Shown piece after piece: positions 30,420 through 40,519 of a DNA stretch of 64,000 nucleotides. Location of the stretch: contig CAZFPO010000004.1 in assembly GCA_964521105.1 (NCBI GenBank), positions 1 through 64,000 of the forward strand, written 5' to 3'. Each line of letters starts with the position of its first letter. Position 1 is the stretch's first letter. The position numbers and the translations under genes are program-made. The notes under the pieces are model-generated. The model saw only the letters and a program-made list of their open reading frames with translations, had not been told where the DNA came from and searched no databases. This stretch comes from JAQUGA01 sp964521105 (GTDB lineage Bacteria; Bacteroidota; Bacteroidia; Bacteroidales; WCHB1-69).

Positions 30420-30427
30420 TAAATTTG
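30420..30427 (+). promoter_or_regulatory. Candidate -7 box upstream of 30495 gene
   Basis: TAAATTTG followed by CG fits TAnnTTTG and lies 67 bp before the start. No -33 partner was found. Confidence 0.35.
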
Positions 30428-30494
30428 CGACAATATCGTACTATTAAATATTAAATAACTAATTTTCAATACAATTAACTAATTATCATACTTT

Positions 30495-32039
30495 ATGAAT
30501 AAGAAAACTTTATTTTTTTTAATGGCAATTATTCCTTATTTTGTCTTTGCACAATTTGCCACAATGACTAATAGCGAACCGATTAAAGCATTAGGAGGTC
30601 GTACTCACAAAATTTCGATGTATACCGATGAAAAAGGGAATATTGTTTTACAACCATATCTTCCCAAATTTTTTGCAGGTTATAACTTAAATTACAATGG
30701 CAATATAAATGATGGTGCACTAGCTCTATGCCAAATGAAACAAAACAAAGAATTTGTAAATTATCAAATTCATAAATATAGTAAAAGCGATTGGGAATTA
30801 AATCAAACGTTTAAATTCAACACAAAAATTGTAGCAATTTTGGAAATGTATGATAAATCAACCGACACTTATCACTTATCATATTCTTTAATTCAAGGTT
30901 CAGACATAAAAAGTCAAGAACCACAAAAATTATGCTCCTTCCCTGTTGATAAAAAACGACAAAAAAATGTTACCATTTTAGTTTCTGAAGATAAAAAGCA
31001 TTTTGCACTCGTAAATGAAGTTTTTGAAAGAAAAGAAGATCCTGCAATAAATTGTGCTGTTTTTGATGAAGACTTTAAAATGGTTTGGAAAAAAACAAAT
31101 TTAAAAATTCGCACAAAATATCCCGAATACAACATCGAAAACATGATTTTAGGAAATGATAACAATATATATTTATATTACGAAACCTATCTTAAAGAAA
31201 AACGAATGATTGTTCAATTTGAATCGTCGATGATTTGTATAAACGATGAGGGCTTAGAAAAGGAAGTGATAAAGTTTGAAAAATTCATGCCCGCACAATC
31301 AAAAGTATTTCAAAATAAGGATAAAATAATGCTGATAGGTTACTATCTTTTATCAGGAAAAGATGGACTACAAGGAGTTTACACGGCTACTTATAATTTA
31401 AAAGATAAATCATTTTCCAATATAAATCAATCAAAATTTCAACAAAGTTTAATCAACGAAGCTAATTTCAACACCAATCCGAATAGCAAAAAAACGTTAA
31501 CAATTAGTAATCTTGAAATAAAAAACATATTCCCTTTATCAGATGACGGCATGATAGTATTTAGCGAAGATGCTGAAATTACCATATTTACAACCTATGA
31601 TTCTAGAGGTGGCAGTAGAACCGATTATTTTTATAATAATTATTGTATTTTTTACAGTAAAATTAATAAAGAAGGTGAAATAGAATGGACTAAAATTATA
31701 CCCAAAAGTCAATTTTCAAAAAACACCAGTGGGTCGGTAAACTCTTTTGCAGCTTATCAGGGCGAAAATGCTATATACTTATTTTACAACGACCATGAAA
31801 AAAACTTAGCGGCTGGTCCTGATGATATTAAAACAACCAAATTCAAAAAAGGTGGTAATAATATATATTGTGTAAAAGTTGACCCATTTTCGGGAAAATA
31901 CTCTAAACAACATTTATTAGGAAAAGAAAATAAAAAACTTTGGTTTTTTCACGAAATACTTCCATTAGATAACAATAAAGTTGCTTTTATTGCTGTGAAA
32001 GGAACCAAAAAACATCTTTGTATAGTCGATTTAAAATAA
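30495..32039 (+). CDS. Exported protein of unknown function
   Basis: 514 residues with a signal peptide ending YFVFAQ (about residue 20). The mature part has repeated short beta-rich segments with Asp and Asn turns (KISMYTDEKGNIVLQPYLP, LMIGYYLLSGKDG), suggesting a beta-propeller-like or similar beta fold, but no family is recognised. There is no T9SS tail or lipobox. It lies 57 bp before the secreted M48 protease and may share a transcript with it. Confidence 0.55.
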   Translation: MNKKTLFFLMAIIPYFVFAQFATMTNSEPIKALGGRTHKISMYTDEKGNIVLQPYLPKFFAGYNLNYNGNINDGALALCQMKQNKEFVNYQIHKYSKSDWELNQTFKFNTKIVAILEMYDKSTDTYHLSYSLIQGSDIKSQEPQKLCSFPVDKKRQKNVTILVSEDKKHFALVNEVFERKEDPAINCAVFDEDFKMVWKKTNLKIRTKYPEYNIENMILGNDNNIYLYYETYLKEKRMIVQFESSMICINDEGLEKEVIKFEKFMPAQSKVFQNKDKIMLIGYYLLSGKDGLQGVYTATYNLKDKSFSNINQSKFQQSLINEANFNTNPNSKKTLTISNLEIKNIFPLSDDGMIVFSEDAEITIFTTYDSRGGSRTDYFYNNYCIFYSKINKEGEIEWTKIIPKSQFSKNTSGSVNSFAAYQGENAIYLFYNDHEKNLAAGPDDIKTTKFKKGGNNIYCVKVDPFSGKYSKQHLLGKENKKLWFFHEILPLDNNKVAFIAVKGTKKHLCIVDLK

Positions 32040-32096
32040 AAAAAATTCAAAGAATAAGAACACCAATATTTCTTTGAAATTTAAAATTAATTTGTT

Positions 32097-34304
32097 ATGA
32101 AATCGATGAAAAAAACGTTGCTATATTGCTTACTTTTCATTCTTTTTGGAGCTAAAAGTCAATCAATAGATTTTTCTAACTATCGTCCTTTGCAATCAAC
32201 AGGAATAATGCCAAGCGATATTAGTAAACAACTTTCCGACCATTACGAAAAACGAAAAGATGACGTTAATAACGAAAGTTCGGAAATAAAAAAATACGGT
32301 TCAGAATATGCTTTAAACAGCTCCTACTATTTAAATCAAATTTTAAAAAGTGGAAAACTCTTATATGGCGACCCAATGAGTAATTATGTAAATCGTGTTG
32401 CCGACAATTTGTTAATTAACCAACCTGAACTAAAAGAAAATCTGAGATTTTATGTAATTAGAGTTCCATTTGTAAATGCGTTTGCATTGGACCCTGGGGT
32501 AATTATCGTTACAACGGGTTTATTAGCACAAATTGAAAACGAAGCTCAATTAGCTTTTGTACTTTCACACGAAATTATTCACATCCTTAAAAAGCACAGT
32601 ATTGATTTGTATCTTACCGGAAAAAAATTAGGACGATCAAAAGATGATAGCAATCCACAGATGGTCGATTCTCGAATTTATAAATATCATTATCGATCCC
32701 GAATACACGAAAACGAAGCCGATAAACTCGGAGTAGCTCAATTTTTATCTAAATCGGAATATAAATTAGATGTTATTGATGGTGTTTTTGATGTGTTACA
32801 ATTTGGACATTTGCCATTTGATGAATTGCCCGATTATACAAAGTATTTTGAAAATAATTTCTATAAATTTCCCGATAATTTAATTTTAAAAGAAACAAAA
32901 CCAATTTCTACACTGGTTGATGAAGATGACACATTGAGCACTCATCCTAATATTAAAAATCGCCGAATAACAATGAATAATTACATAAAAGAATTTGATG
33001 GAGCAAATCGAAAATTATTCATTCAACCAAAAGAAATTTTTTTAACAATTAGAGACATTGCACGTTTTGAAACAATTCATGCACAAATTATCGATCACGA
33101 TTACATCAATGCATCTTACAATATATTTATAATGCTTAAAGCATATCCCGAAAATTCTTTTTTAGAATCGGCTATGACTAGCTGTTTATATGGCATTTCA
33201 AAATACAAAACAAATGGTTACAGTAATGAAATAATAGACTCATACAAGGATAAAGAAGGCAATATTCAACAAATTTTCTACTTTTTTACAAAACTAAATA
33301 GAAAAGAAATAAACATTTTAGCCCTAAGATATTCGTGGATAATACATCAAAAACAACCTAATAATGAATATTTAACTAATATTTGTAAGGATTTGATGCT
33401 TGATTTAAAAAATCAAAAAATAAATTTAGATGATTTTTCTGATGTAACACCCAATGACACATTATTATCCGAAAACGATACTACATTTAGAGCTAATAGC
33501 AAATATGATAGAATTAAGGATAGCTCGAATCAAAAAATTAAAAGTTCGCCTAAGTTTACAAATGAGTTTGCATACTTAACCTATGCTTTTGTAGATTTAA
33601 AAACAGACCAAAACTTTATAAAATCATTTAATAACATCAAGGATATTGATGATGATACTTTTAATTATACCTTTTTGAAAAAATCAAAAAAGGGTGCTTG
33701 CTTAGGAATTGATAGCATTATCGTATTCAATCCATACTTTATGAAATTTGATGAGAGAAAGAAAAATTCAATTCGAATAATAACTTCCGAATCAAAAGAA
33801 ATTAGTATCACAAAAAAAACCGAAGATATTGCAAAAAAAATTAAACTTAATGCACCAATAATTAGTTCTCACAAATTCACACCAAATGATGAAGCTTATT
33901 ACAACGATTATTGCTCAATTTCATCGTGGGTAGAAGAATTTAATAATGTTAATCAAAACTTCCCAATGATTTTTTATCAAAGTCAATACATGCATGATAT
34001 AATTCAAAAATATAATTCAAATTACTTAAATTTAATTGGAATTGCTTCCATTATCCGAAAAAAAACAGTAAACGATATTTTTAATCTGATAATATACAGT
34101 TCAGTTGTTTTTGCAATACCCATTGTAATATATGAGTTAATCACTCCAACATATAATTCAATATTTTCAAATCAATTAGTTAACATTAACAACGGCGAAG
34201 TAATCTTTTCAAATTATCAATACTTTGACCAAAACAGTCGGCACGACAATATAAACAGTAGAATTTACGATAGTTTTAATCAAATAAAATCTCAGAGAAA
34301 ATGA
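32097..34304 (+). CDS. Exported M48 family zinc metalloprotease
   Basis: 735 residues with a signal peptide (MKKTLLYCLLFILFGAKSQS; translation could start at codon 1 or 4). The peptidase domain is N-terminal (about 60-310): zinc motif HEIIH (H158, E159, H162) in VLSHEIIHILKKHS, and the third ligand in HENEADKLGVAQF. It resembles the BepA/LoiP/Oma1 branch that acts on envelope proteins. About 400 C-terminal residues have no recognised domain but include a possible membrane segment near 665-682 (IIYSSVVFAIPIVIYEL). The stop overlaps the start of the next gene (ATGA). Confidence 0.8.
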   Translation: MKSMKKTLLYCLLFILFGAKSQSIDFSNYRPLQSTGIMPSDISKQLSDHYEKRKDDVNNESSEIKKYGSEYALNSSYYLNQILKSGKLLYGDPMSNYVNRVADNLLINQPELKENLRFYVIRVPFVNAFALDPGVIIVTTGLLAQIENEAQLAFVLSHEIIHILKKHSIDLYLTGKKLGRSKDDSNPQMVDSRIYKYHYRSRIHENEADKLGVAQFLSKSEYKLDVIDGVFDVLQFGHLPFDELPDYTKYFENNFYKFPDNLILKETKPISTLVDEDDTLSTHPNIKNRRITMNNYIKEFDGANRKLFIQPKEIFLTIRDIARFETIHAQIIDHDYINASYNIFIMLKAYPENSFLESAMTSCLYGISKYKTNGYSNEIIDSYKDKEGNIQQIFYFFTKLNRKEINILALRYSWIIHQKQPNNEYLTNICKDLMLDLKNQKINLDDFSDVTPNDTLLSENDTTFRANSKYDRIKDSSNQKIKSSPKFTNEFAYLTYAFVDLKTDQNFIKSFNNIKDIDDDTFNYTFLKKSKKGACLGIDSIIVFNPYFMKFDERKKNSIRIITSESKEISITKKTEDIAKKIKLNAPIISSHKFTPNDEAYYNDYCSISSWVEEFNNVNQNFPMIFYQSQYMHDIIQKYNSNYLNLIGIASIIRKKTVNDIFNLIIYSSVVFAIPIVIYELITPTYNSIFSNQLVNINNGEVIFSNYQYFDQNSRHDNINSRIYDSFNQIKSQRK

Positions 34305-34963
34305 AATTAAATTTGACAAAATATTTTTTGGGAGCTTTATTTTTATTTGCGTTTCAGTTGCTATCAGCACAGGTTTCGGGCTATATGGGTAAGCGTTTGA
34401 TTTTAAAATTTGACACCTATACCATCCCCTATTTTCCAATTGAAAATACTAGAAATTATCCAATAAATCATTTTCCTGTACGAAAAAATATTGGGGTTGA
34501 ATATGTAGTAGGCAGAAATAGCTTAATTGGATTGTCATACGCTTTCAATTCAACTCAATTTCATTACTCAGATGATTTTGGAAAATTAAATAATAATGGT
34601 TTGTCCTTTTCATTTTCTTCATACCAAAGCAAACATGGAATAGCACCCATCGGAAAATTTTATCAATTTCGTTTAAATTATTTTAAATCCGAATATTCAA
34701 TCAGAGTAAACGACTATTATGGAATGAGACAAACTAAAAAAACGGGTGAAACTCAAAACTTTATTTTAGGAATTGTTGTTGGAAATAGCGGTGTACTGTT
34801 CGATAGATTACTGTATAGTTATGGACTTCAATTCGGATATCGTTTAGGAACATTGATTAGTGTAATATTAGAACCCGATGAAGCGGTTGAATATTCGGTA
34901 AACCGTAGAAATCTATTTAACGAATTTTGGGGAATACATTTTGGATTGGGATTACTTTTATAG
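34301..34963 (+). CDS. Outer-membrane beta-barrel-like protein, unknown
   Basis: 220 residues with a signal peptide ending QLLSAQ (about residue 24). The mature part has alternating strands typical of an outer-membrane barrel (IGLSYAFNST, FYQFRLNYFKS, YGLQFGYRLG) and ends FWGIHFGLGLLL with hydrophobic alternation. No family is recognised. It overlaps the M48 gene by 4 bp, which suggests translational coupling and a related job, perhaps as partner or substrate. Confidence 0.6.
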   Translation: MKLNLTKYFLGALFLFAFQLLSAQVSGYMGKRLILKFDTYTIPYFPIENTRNYPINHFPVRKNIGVEYVVGRNSLIGLSYAFNSTQFHYSDDFGKLNNNGLSFSFSSYQSKHGIAPIGKFYQFRLNYFKSEYSIRVNDYYGMRQTKKTGETQNFILGIVVGNSGVLFDRLLYSYGLQFGYRLGTLISVILEPDEAVEYSVNRRNLFNEFWGIHFGLGLLL

Positions 34964-35292
34964 TAAAAAATCCAAAATTTAAATTTTAACATTAATATCT
35001 ATAGCTATAATTTACGCTAAAATTACTGAATAATTAAATAATTTATCGTTTTAACTCTAAATTAATATTTTAGGATTTTTTTTTACACATAAAACCTTAC
35101 CTTAAATCACAATTTAGAAAGTTTCCAAAAAAAACTCAAATAACTATATTTCAGACATTTGCAATAATAATCGATAAAAAAGACAACAATTGTGAATAAA
35201 AAAACAATGAAAAATAAAGCACATTATTAAAACTTTATAAATTTGCAGTTGATAATTAGAATTATTAGTAGGGTTTATAAAAATATAATATC
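34964..35292 (+). promoter_or_regulatory. Intergenic region upstream of rnf operon
   Basis: 329 bp of very AT-rich sequence without a convincing ORF or RNA structure. A TAAATTTG box at 35238-35245 followed by C fits the phylum's -7 element, 48 bp before the rnfB GTG, and probably belongs to the rnf promoter. No -33 TTG is seen at the right distance. Confidence 0.4.
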
Positions 35293-36156
35293 GTGGTAAC
35301 AGTTATTCTTTACGCAGTATTGGCATTATGCCTGATAGGTTTTTTAGCAGCGGTTATTTTATATTTTGTTTCAAACAAATTTAAAGTTATCGAAGATCCT
35401 CGAATTGATGAAGTTAGTGATCAACTTCCAGGTGCAAATTGTGGTGGTTGTGGCTATGCAGGATGCAGAAACTTTGCTGAAGCAATTGTTAAAGCAGGCA
35501 ATATGGACAACTTAAGTTGCCCTGTTGGTGGAAATGCAGTATCGGCTAACATTGCTCCAATTTTAGGTATTGAAGTAGTTGAAAAAGACCCAACTATTGC
35601 AGTAGTTCGATGTAATGGAAGCAAGCAAAATGCCCCAGCAAAAGCAATTTATGATTCAGCTCAAACGTGTGCTTTTGCCAATGCTTTATTTGCTGGCGAA
35701 AGTGGTTGTCCTTATGGTTGTTTAGGTTGTGGCGATTGTGTGTCAGTTTGTCTATTTGATGCAATTTATATGGATACCGAAACAGGCTTACCTATTGTAA
35801 TTGAAGAAAAATGTGTATCGTGTGGAGCTTGTGTTAAAGCATGTCCACGCAATATCATCGAAATTCGCTTACAAGGTAAAAAAAGTAGAAGAATATACGT
35901 AAATTGTATTAATAAAGAAAAAGGAGCAATTGCACGTAAAAACTGCTCTGTAGCATGCATTGGTTGCGGTAAATGCGTAAAAACTTGTGCTTATGATGCT
36001 ATAACGATGGAAAACAATATTGCATACATTGATGGTACTAAATGCAAATTATGTCGTAAATGTGTTGCTGAATGTCCTACCGGAGCAATTGTAGAACTTA
36101 ACTTTCCTCCACGTAAAGAGAAAGAAGTAATAGCGCAAAAAGAAAATAATGACTAA
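35293..36156 (+). CDS. rnfB: Rnf complex subunit RnfB, ferredoxin-binding iron-sulfur protein
   Basis: 287 residues, GTG start. An N-terminal membrane anchor (about 3-26) is followed by the 4Fe-4S domain NCGGCGYAGCRNF and four ferredoxin-type CxxCxxCxxxC motifs (CLGCGDCVSVC, CVSCGACVKAC, CIGCGKCVKTC, CKLCRKCVAEC). It takes electrons from reduced ferredoxin and feeds the membrane Rnf complex, which reduces NAD+ while pumping Na+ or H+. It is the first gene of rnfBCDGEA. The rseC-like gene often placed ahead of rnfB in Bacteroidota is absent. Confidence 0.95.
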   Translation: MVTVILYAVLALCLIGFLAAVILYFVSNKFKVIEDPRIDEVSDQLPGANCGGCGYAGCRNFAEAIVKAGNMDNLSCPVGGNAVSANIAPILGIEVVEKDPTIAVVRCNGSKQNAPAKAIYDSAQTCAFANALFAGESGCPYGCLGCGDCVSVCLFDAIYMDTETGLPIVIEEKCVSCGACVKACPRNIIEIRLQGKKSRRIYVNCINKEKGAIARKNCSVACIGCGKCVKTCAYDAITMENNIAYIDGTKCKLCRKCVAECPTGAIVELNFPPRKEKEVIAQKENND

Positions 36157-36193
36157 AAAATCGATTTTATTAACCAAATAAAATAGTAATACC

Positions 36194-37534
36194 TTGAGAA
36201 CATTCAAATTAGGCGGAGTTCATCCTGAAGAAAATAAATTATCGGCAAGCAAACCGATAGAAACACTTCCTATACCTCAAAAGGTATATATCCCAGTTAC
36301 ACAACATTTGGGAGCACCATCAACCTTAGTTGTTGAAAAAGGAACAAATGTTAAAGTTGGTTCTTTACTCGCTAAAGCCGATGCTTTTATTTGTGCGAAC
36401 GTGCACTCTCCTGTTTCTGGCGTAGTTGAAAAAATTGATGAAACCATTGACACTAGCGGATATCGTAAAAGTACAATAATTATTAATGTTGTTGATGACG
36501 AATGGGAATCAAGCATTGATAAATCAAATGGCTTAAAAAAAGAAATTACATTATCTGACAAAGATATTGTAGCTAAAATTAAAGAAATGGGTATTGTAGG
36601 TCTTGGTGGAGCAACTTTTCCAACTCACGTTAAGTATATGTTACCGCAAGGCAAAACCGCAAAATATTTAATTATTAATGCAGTTGAATGCGAACCTTAT
36701 CTTACTGCCGACCATGTTATTATGCTCGAAAAGGCAGAAGAAACCATGATAGGAATTGAGATTTTAATGAAAGCCTTAGGCTCTGAAAAAGCATTAATTG
36801 GTATCGAAAATAACAAACCTGATGCAATTTCAAAAATGAGCGAAGTTGCAAAAAATTATCCAAACATTGAAGTTTATCCATTAAAAGTTAAATATCCACA
36901 AGGTGCAGAAAAACAATTAATAAAAGCACTAACTGGTCGCGAAGTTCCCTCTGGTAAATTACCTATTGAAGTTGGCTGTGTTGTTAATAACGTAGGAACT
37001 GCATTTGCGGTATATGAAGCGGTTCAAAAAAATAAACCACTTATCGAACGAGTAGTTACAGTAACCGGAAAATCAGTAAAAAATCCTTGTAATTTATTAG
37101 TTCGTATTGGTACACCTACCAGCCAACTTATCGAAAAAGCAGGTGGTCTTCCTGAAGATACCGGAAAAGTTATTTCAGGTGGTCCAATGATGGGAAAATC
37201 ATTAAATTCATTAGAAGTTCCTGTTGTTAAAGGAACATCTGGGATATTAATCATGAATTTAAAAGAAGCGAAACGAACCGCATCTCAAAATTGCATTCGT
37301 TGCGGAAAATGTGTAACTGTTTGTCCAATGGGCTTAGAGCCATATATCCTGCAACTTTTTGCTGAAGGTCGAAATTTTGAAGAAGCTGAACAATATCATA
37401 TTATGGATTGCATCGAGTGTGGGTCATGTCAGTATACTTGCCCTTCGCAACGAGCAATTTTAGATTTTGTTAGAGTTGGAAAAAGTAGAGTTGGAGCAAT
37501 TATTCGTTCCAGAGCTGTATTACAATCAAAGTAA
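36194..37534 (+). CDS. rnfC: Rnf complex subunit RnfC
   Basis: 446 residues from a TTG start (MRTFKLGGVHPEENK is the conserved N terminus, which fixes the start). It has a barrel-sandwich domain (ANVHSPVSGVVEKID), the NADH/FMN-binding region (GGATFPTHVKY, NAVECEPYLTADH) and two 4Fe-4S motifs, CIRCGKCVTVC and CIECGSCQYTC. It is the NAD(H)-reacting peripheral subunit. It lies 37 bp after rnfB. Confidence 0.95.
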   Translation: MRTFKLGGVHPEENKLSASKPIETLPIPQKVYIPVTQHLGAPSTLVVEKGTNVKVGSLLAKADAFICANVHSPVSGVVEKIDETIDTSGYRKSTIIINVVDDEWESSIDKSNGLKKEITLSDKDIVAKIKEMGIVGLGGATFPTHVKYMLPQGKTAKYLIINAVECEPYLTADHVIMLEKAEETMIGIEILMKALGSEKALIGIENNKPDAISKMSEVAKNYPNIEVYPLKVKYPQGAEKQLIKALTGREVPSGKLPIEVGCVVNNVGTAFAVYEAVQKNKPLIERVVTVTGKSVKNPCNLLVRIGTPTSQLIEKAGGLPEDTGKVISGGPMMGKSLNSLEVPVVKGTSGILIMNLKEAKRTASQNCIRCGKCVTVCPMGLEPYILQLFAEGRNFEEAEQYHIMDCIECGSCQYTCPSQRAILDFVRVGKSRVGAIIRSRAVLQSK

Positions 37535-37566
37535 ATTTAAGTCATATCATATAAAAGCACAAAATT

Positions 37567-38574
37567 ATGAGTTTATTGACAGTATCAGGTTCTCCACATG
37601 TTCACTCAGGTGAAACCACAAAAAAAATAATGTTCGGAGTCATTATTGCATTAATGCCTGCAATGTTGGTTTCGTTTTATTATTTTGGTTTGAGTGCCAT
37701 TATTTTAACCTTAATATCCGTTTTTGCTTGTTTAATTTTTGAATGGTTAATTCAAAAATTTATTTTAAAAGGCGAAACTACAATTTCTGATGGTTCAGCA
37801 ATAATTACTGGATTATTACTTGCTTTTAATGTTCCTACAAGTTTGCCAATTTGGATGATTCTTATTGGAGCATTAGTATCAATTGGAGTAGCTAAAATGT
37901 CGTTTGGTGGTTTGGGTAAAAATCCTTTTAACCCAGCATTAGTTGGTCGTGTGTTTTTGCTCATCTCATTCCCAGTTGATATGACTACTTGGCCAAAGCC
38001 AGGTTTACCATTTGGAACTACTAACTTTTTAGTTGATGGATTAACAGGACCTACCCCTCTTGGAATTGTAAAAGAAGGTGTTAAACAAGGTCAAACTGTT
38101 GAACAACTTCAAAGTCATTTACCACATTATGCTGACATGTTAATGGGTCAAATGGGAGGCTCATTGGGAGAAGTTTCAGCAATAGCTATCATTATTGGCG
38201 GATTATTTATGTTATTTCGCAAAATTATAACTTGGCATATTCCTGTTGCGTTTATTGGAAGCACCCTATTATTTGCAGCAATATTATGGCAAATTGCCCC
38301 ACAGCATTATGTAAATCCTTTTTTCCATCTTGTAACTGGTGGTTTAATGTTAGGGGCGATTTTTATGGCAACCGATATGGTAACATCACCCATGAGTAAA
38401 TCAGGGCAACTCGTGTTTGGGCTTGGATGCGGAGTTTTAACAATATTAATAAGAGTTTGGGGAGCTTATCCCGAGGGTGTATCATTTGCAATTTTACTTA
38501 TGAATGCAGTTACACCATTGATTAACAAAGGATTTAAACCTAAAAAATTTGGGGAGGTAATCAAAAATGGCTAA
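37567..38574 (+). CDS. rnfD: Rnf complex subunit RnfD
   Basis: 335 residues with about eight to ten membrane segments. It has the SPHVHSGETTKKIM start motif, GGLGKNPFNPALVGR, and GLTGPTPLG, the region where FMN is attached covalently to Thr in this family. It is part of the ion-translocating core of Rnf. The last codons overlap rnfG by 8 bp. Confidence 0.95.
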   Translation: MSLLTVSGSPHVHSGETTKKIMFGVIIALMPAMLVSFYYFGLSAIILTLISVFACLIFEWLIQKFILKGETTISDGSAIITGLLLAFNVPTSLPIWMILIGALVSIGVAKMSFGGLGKNPFNPALVGRVFLLISFPVDMTTWPKPGLPFGTTNFLVDGLTGPTPLGIVKEGVKQGQTVEQLQSHLPHYADMLMGQMGGSLGEVSAIAIIIGGLFMLFRKIITWHIPVAFIGSTLLFAAILWQIAPQHYVNPFFHLVTGGLMLGAIFMATDMVTSPMSKSGQLVFGLGCGVLTILIRVWGAYPEGVSFAILLMNAVTPLINKGFKPKKFGEVIKNG

Positions 38575-39169
38575 AAAATTAGAATCGACATTATTAAACA
38601 TGATATTATCATTGTTTTTTATTTCGGCAGTAATGTCTGCTTCTTTGGGTTATGTTTATTCTTTAACCAAAGAACCCATTGAAAAATCACAAAAGGCTGC
38701 TGAAACTAATGCTATTAAGCAAGTAACACCTGATTTTGACAATACCCCAGTAGCTAAAGAAATCGATGGATTAACCTATTATGAAGTTACAAAAGGTGGT
38801 CAAGCTGTTGGTTGTGCTGTTAAAACATATACTGAGATTGCATTTTCCGGAAGATTTGATTTAATGGTTGGATTTTTAAATGACGGCACAATAAATAAAA
38901 TTGCAGTTTTAGATCAAAAAGAAACTCCAGGCTTAGGTACTAAAATGATGGAGCCAAAATTTAAAGATCAATTTAATAATAAAAATCCTGGAACTTGGAA
39001 GATGGCTGTGAAAAAAGATGGTGGTGAAGTAGATGCAATAAGTGCAGCAACTATTAGTTCCAAAGCATATTGCAATGCTGTGCAAAAAGCTTACGATGGT
39101 TTTATGAAAAATTTTGGAAACAAGAGCAACCCAACAACCGTTGCTGATTCAACTAAGAAAGGAGAATAA
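38567..39169 (+). CDS. rnfG: Rnf complex subunit RnfG
   Basis: 200 residues with one N-terminal membrane helix (about 10-30) and a periplasmic FMN-binding domain. [10 protein letters not shown] (about 164-173) matches the SGATxxS flavinylation site, with Ala in place of the first Gly. It carries electrons between RnfB/C and the membrane subunits. A GGGGAGG stretch about 10 bp before the ATG is a clear Shine-Dalgarno sequence. Confidence 0.94.
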   Translation: MAKKLESTLLNMILSLFFISAVMSASLGYVYSLTKEPIEKSQKAAETNAIKQVTPDFDNTPVAKEIDGLTYYEVTKGGQAVGCAVKTYTEIAFSGRFDLMVGFLNDGTINKIAVLDQKETPGLGTKMMEPKFKDQFNNKNPGTWKMAVKKDGGEVDAISAATISSKAYCNAVQKAYDGFMKNFGNKSNPTTVADSTKKGE

Positions 39170-39171
39170 TT

Positions 39172-39768
39172 ATGGGAAATCTTAAACACTTAATAAACGG
39201 AATTTTTAAAGAAAATCCATCTTTTGTATTGGTTTTAGGAACTTGTCCTGCTTTAGCAGTTACAACTTCTGCTTTCAATGGAATGGGGATGGGTGCTGCT
39301 ACTACTTTTGTATTAGTTTTTTCAAATCTTTTTATTTCACTTTTGAAAAATTTTATCCCAAATAAAGTTCGTATTGCTGCATTTATCATTGTGATTGCCT
39401 CATTTGTTACAATTGTTGATTTAGTAATGAAAGCATTTACTCCTGATTTATATAAGGCTTTAGGAGTATTTATACCTCTTATTGTTGTAAATTGTATTAT
39501 TTTAGGACGTGCAGAAGCTTTTGCACAAAAAAACTCTCCAATAGCATCAATTATGGATGGAATCGGAATGGGATTAGGATTTACTTTAGCACTTACTCTT
39601 ATGGCAAGTTTTAGAGAATTACTTGGCAATGGTTCAATTTTCGACATCAAACTTGTTAGTGAAAATGCTAAAACAATTTTAATTTTTATTCTTCCTCCAG
39701 GTGCATTTATGACATACGGATACTTAATAGCAATCATGAATTCTTTTAAACGTAAATTTAACATGTAA
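39172..39768 (+). CDS. rnfE: Rnf complex subunit RnfE
   Basis: 198 residues, six predicted membrane segments, homologous to Rnf[20 protein letters not shown] and [11 protein letters not shown] are family motifs; the conserved Cys residues take part in the intramembrane iron-sulfur site shared with RnfA. It starts 2 bp after rnfG, with AAAGGAG upstream. Confidence 0.94.
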   Translation: MGNLKHLINGIFKENPSFVLVLGTCPALAVTTSAFNGMGMGAATTFVLVFSNLFISLLKNFIPNKVRIAAFIIVIASFVTIVDLVMKAFTPDLYKALGVFIPLIVVNCIILGRAEAFAQKNSPIASIMDGIGMGLGFTLALTLMASFRELLGNGSIFDIKLVSENAKTILIFILPPGAFMTYGYLIAIMNSFKRKFNM

Positions 39769-39773
39769 TTACT

Positions 39774-40349
39774 ATGGAATACATCAAAATAATTATATTA
39801 GCCCTATTCGTAAACAATGTAGTGCTTGCACAATTCCTCGGAATTTGTCCTTTCCTTGGAGTATCTAATAAAGTAAACACATCAATGGGTATGGGTGCTG
39901 CCGTAATATTCGTTATGGCTTTAGCAAACCTCGTTACTTATTTTATTTATACGTATCTTTTAATTCCTCTTGGTGTTGAGTTTATGCAAACCATTACTTT
40001 TATATTTGTTATTGCTACCTTAGTTCAAATTGTTGAAATAATTCTTAAAAAAGCTGCTCCTTCTCTATATCAAGCATTAGGAATATACTTACCTCTTATT
40101 ACTACTAACTGTGCTGTTTTGGGTATTGCATTGCTCGCAATTACTAAAAAATACGACTTACTTCAAAGTGTTACATACGCAACAGCCACAGCGGTTGGTT
40201 TTACAATTGCCTTAGTTTTATTGGCAGGTTTACGTGAACAAATGGAAACCACAGGTTATCCTAAAGGCATGAAAGGTTTTCCTATTACCTTACTCACAGC
40301 TAGCTTATTAGCTATGGCTTTTATGGGATTTTCGGGAATGATAAAATAA
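39774..40349 (+). CDS. rnfA: Rnf complex subunit RnfA
   Basis: 191 residues, six membrane segments, with NNVVLAQFLGICPFLG and TTNCAVLGIALL, both typical of RnfA. With RnfE it forms the core that couples electron flow to ion transport. It is the last gene of the operon; a terminator follows. Confidence 0.95.
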   Translation: MEYIKIIILALFVNNVVLAQFLGICPFLGVSNKVNTSMGMGAAVIFVMALANLVTYFIYTYLLIPLGVEFMQTITFIFVIATLVQIVEIILKKAAPSLYQALGIYLPLITTNCAVLGIALLAITKKYDLLQSVTYATATAVGFTIALVLLAGLREQMETTGYPKGMKGFPITLLTASLLAMAFMGFSGMIK

Positions 40350-40377
40350 AACAACAACATAGAACACAATCGAAAAG

Positions 40378-40404
40378 TGGTTGCTTTAGGGCAACCATTT
40401 TTTT
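40378..40404 (+). terminator. Terminator of the rnf operon
   Basis: A 7-bp stem, TGGTTGC/GCAACCA, with a 6-base loop is followed directly by a T-run, 28 bp after the rnfA stop. Confidence 0.8.
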
Positions 40405-40492
40405 ATTTTAATTAAGTACGTTAAAATACTGAAACAATGACATGTATTCCTGTTTTATATTCTGATAATGCAAAAAAAAACGTAAATTTGCC

Positions 40493-40500
40493 TATTATTA
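40493..40500 (+). promoter_or_regulatory. Candidate -7 box of obgE
   Basis: TAAATTTG then CC fits TAnnTTTG, 19 bp before the obgE ATG, so the leader would be very short. No -33 TTG is clear. Confidence 0.4.
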
Positions 40501-40519
40501 GAAAAAAGAAAGACAATTA

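Noticed and set aside
39153..39764. 203-codon minus-strand ORF opposite rnfE
   Set aside because: It is the shadow of a membrane-protein gene with clear homology on the + strand; its translation shows no recognisable motif.
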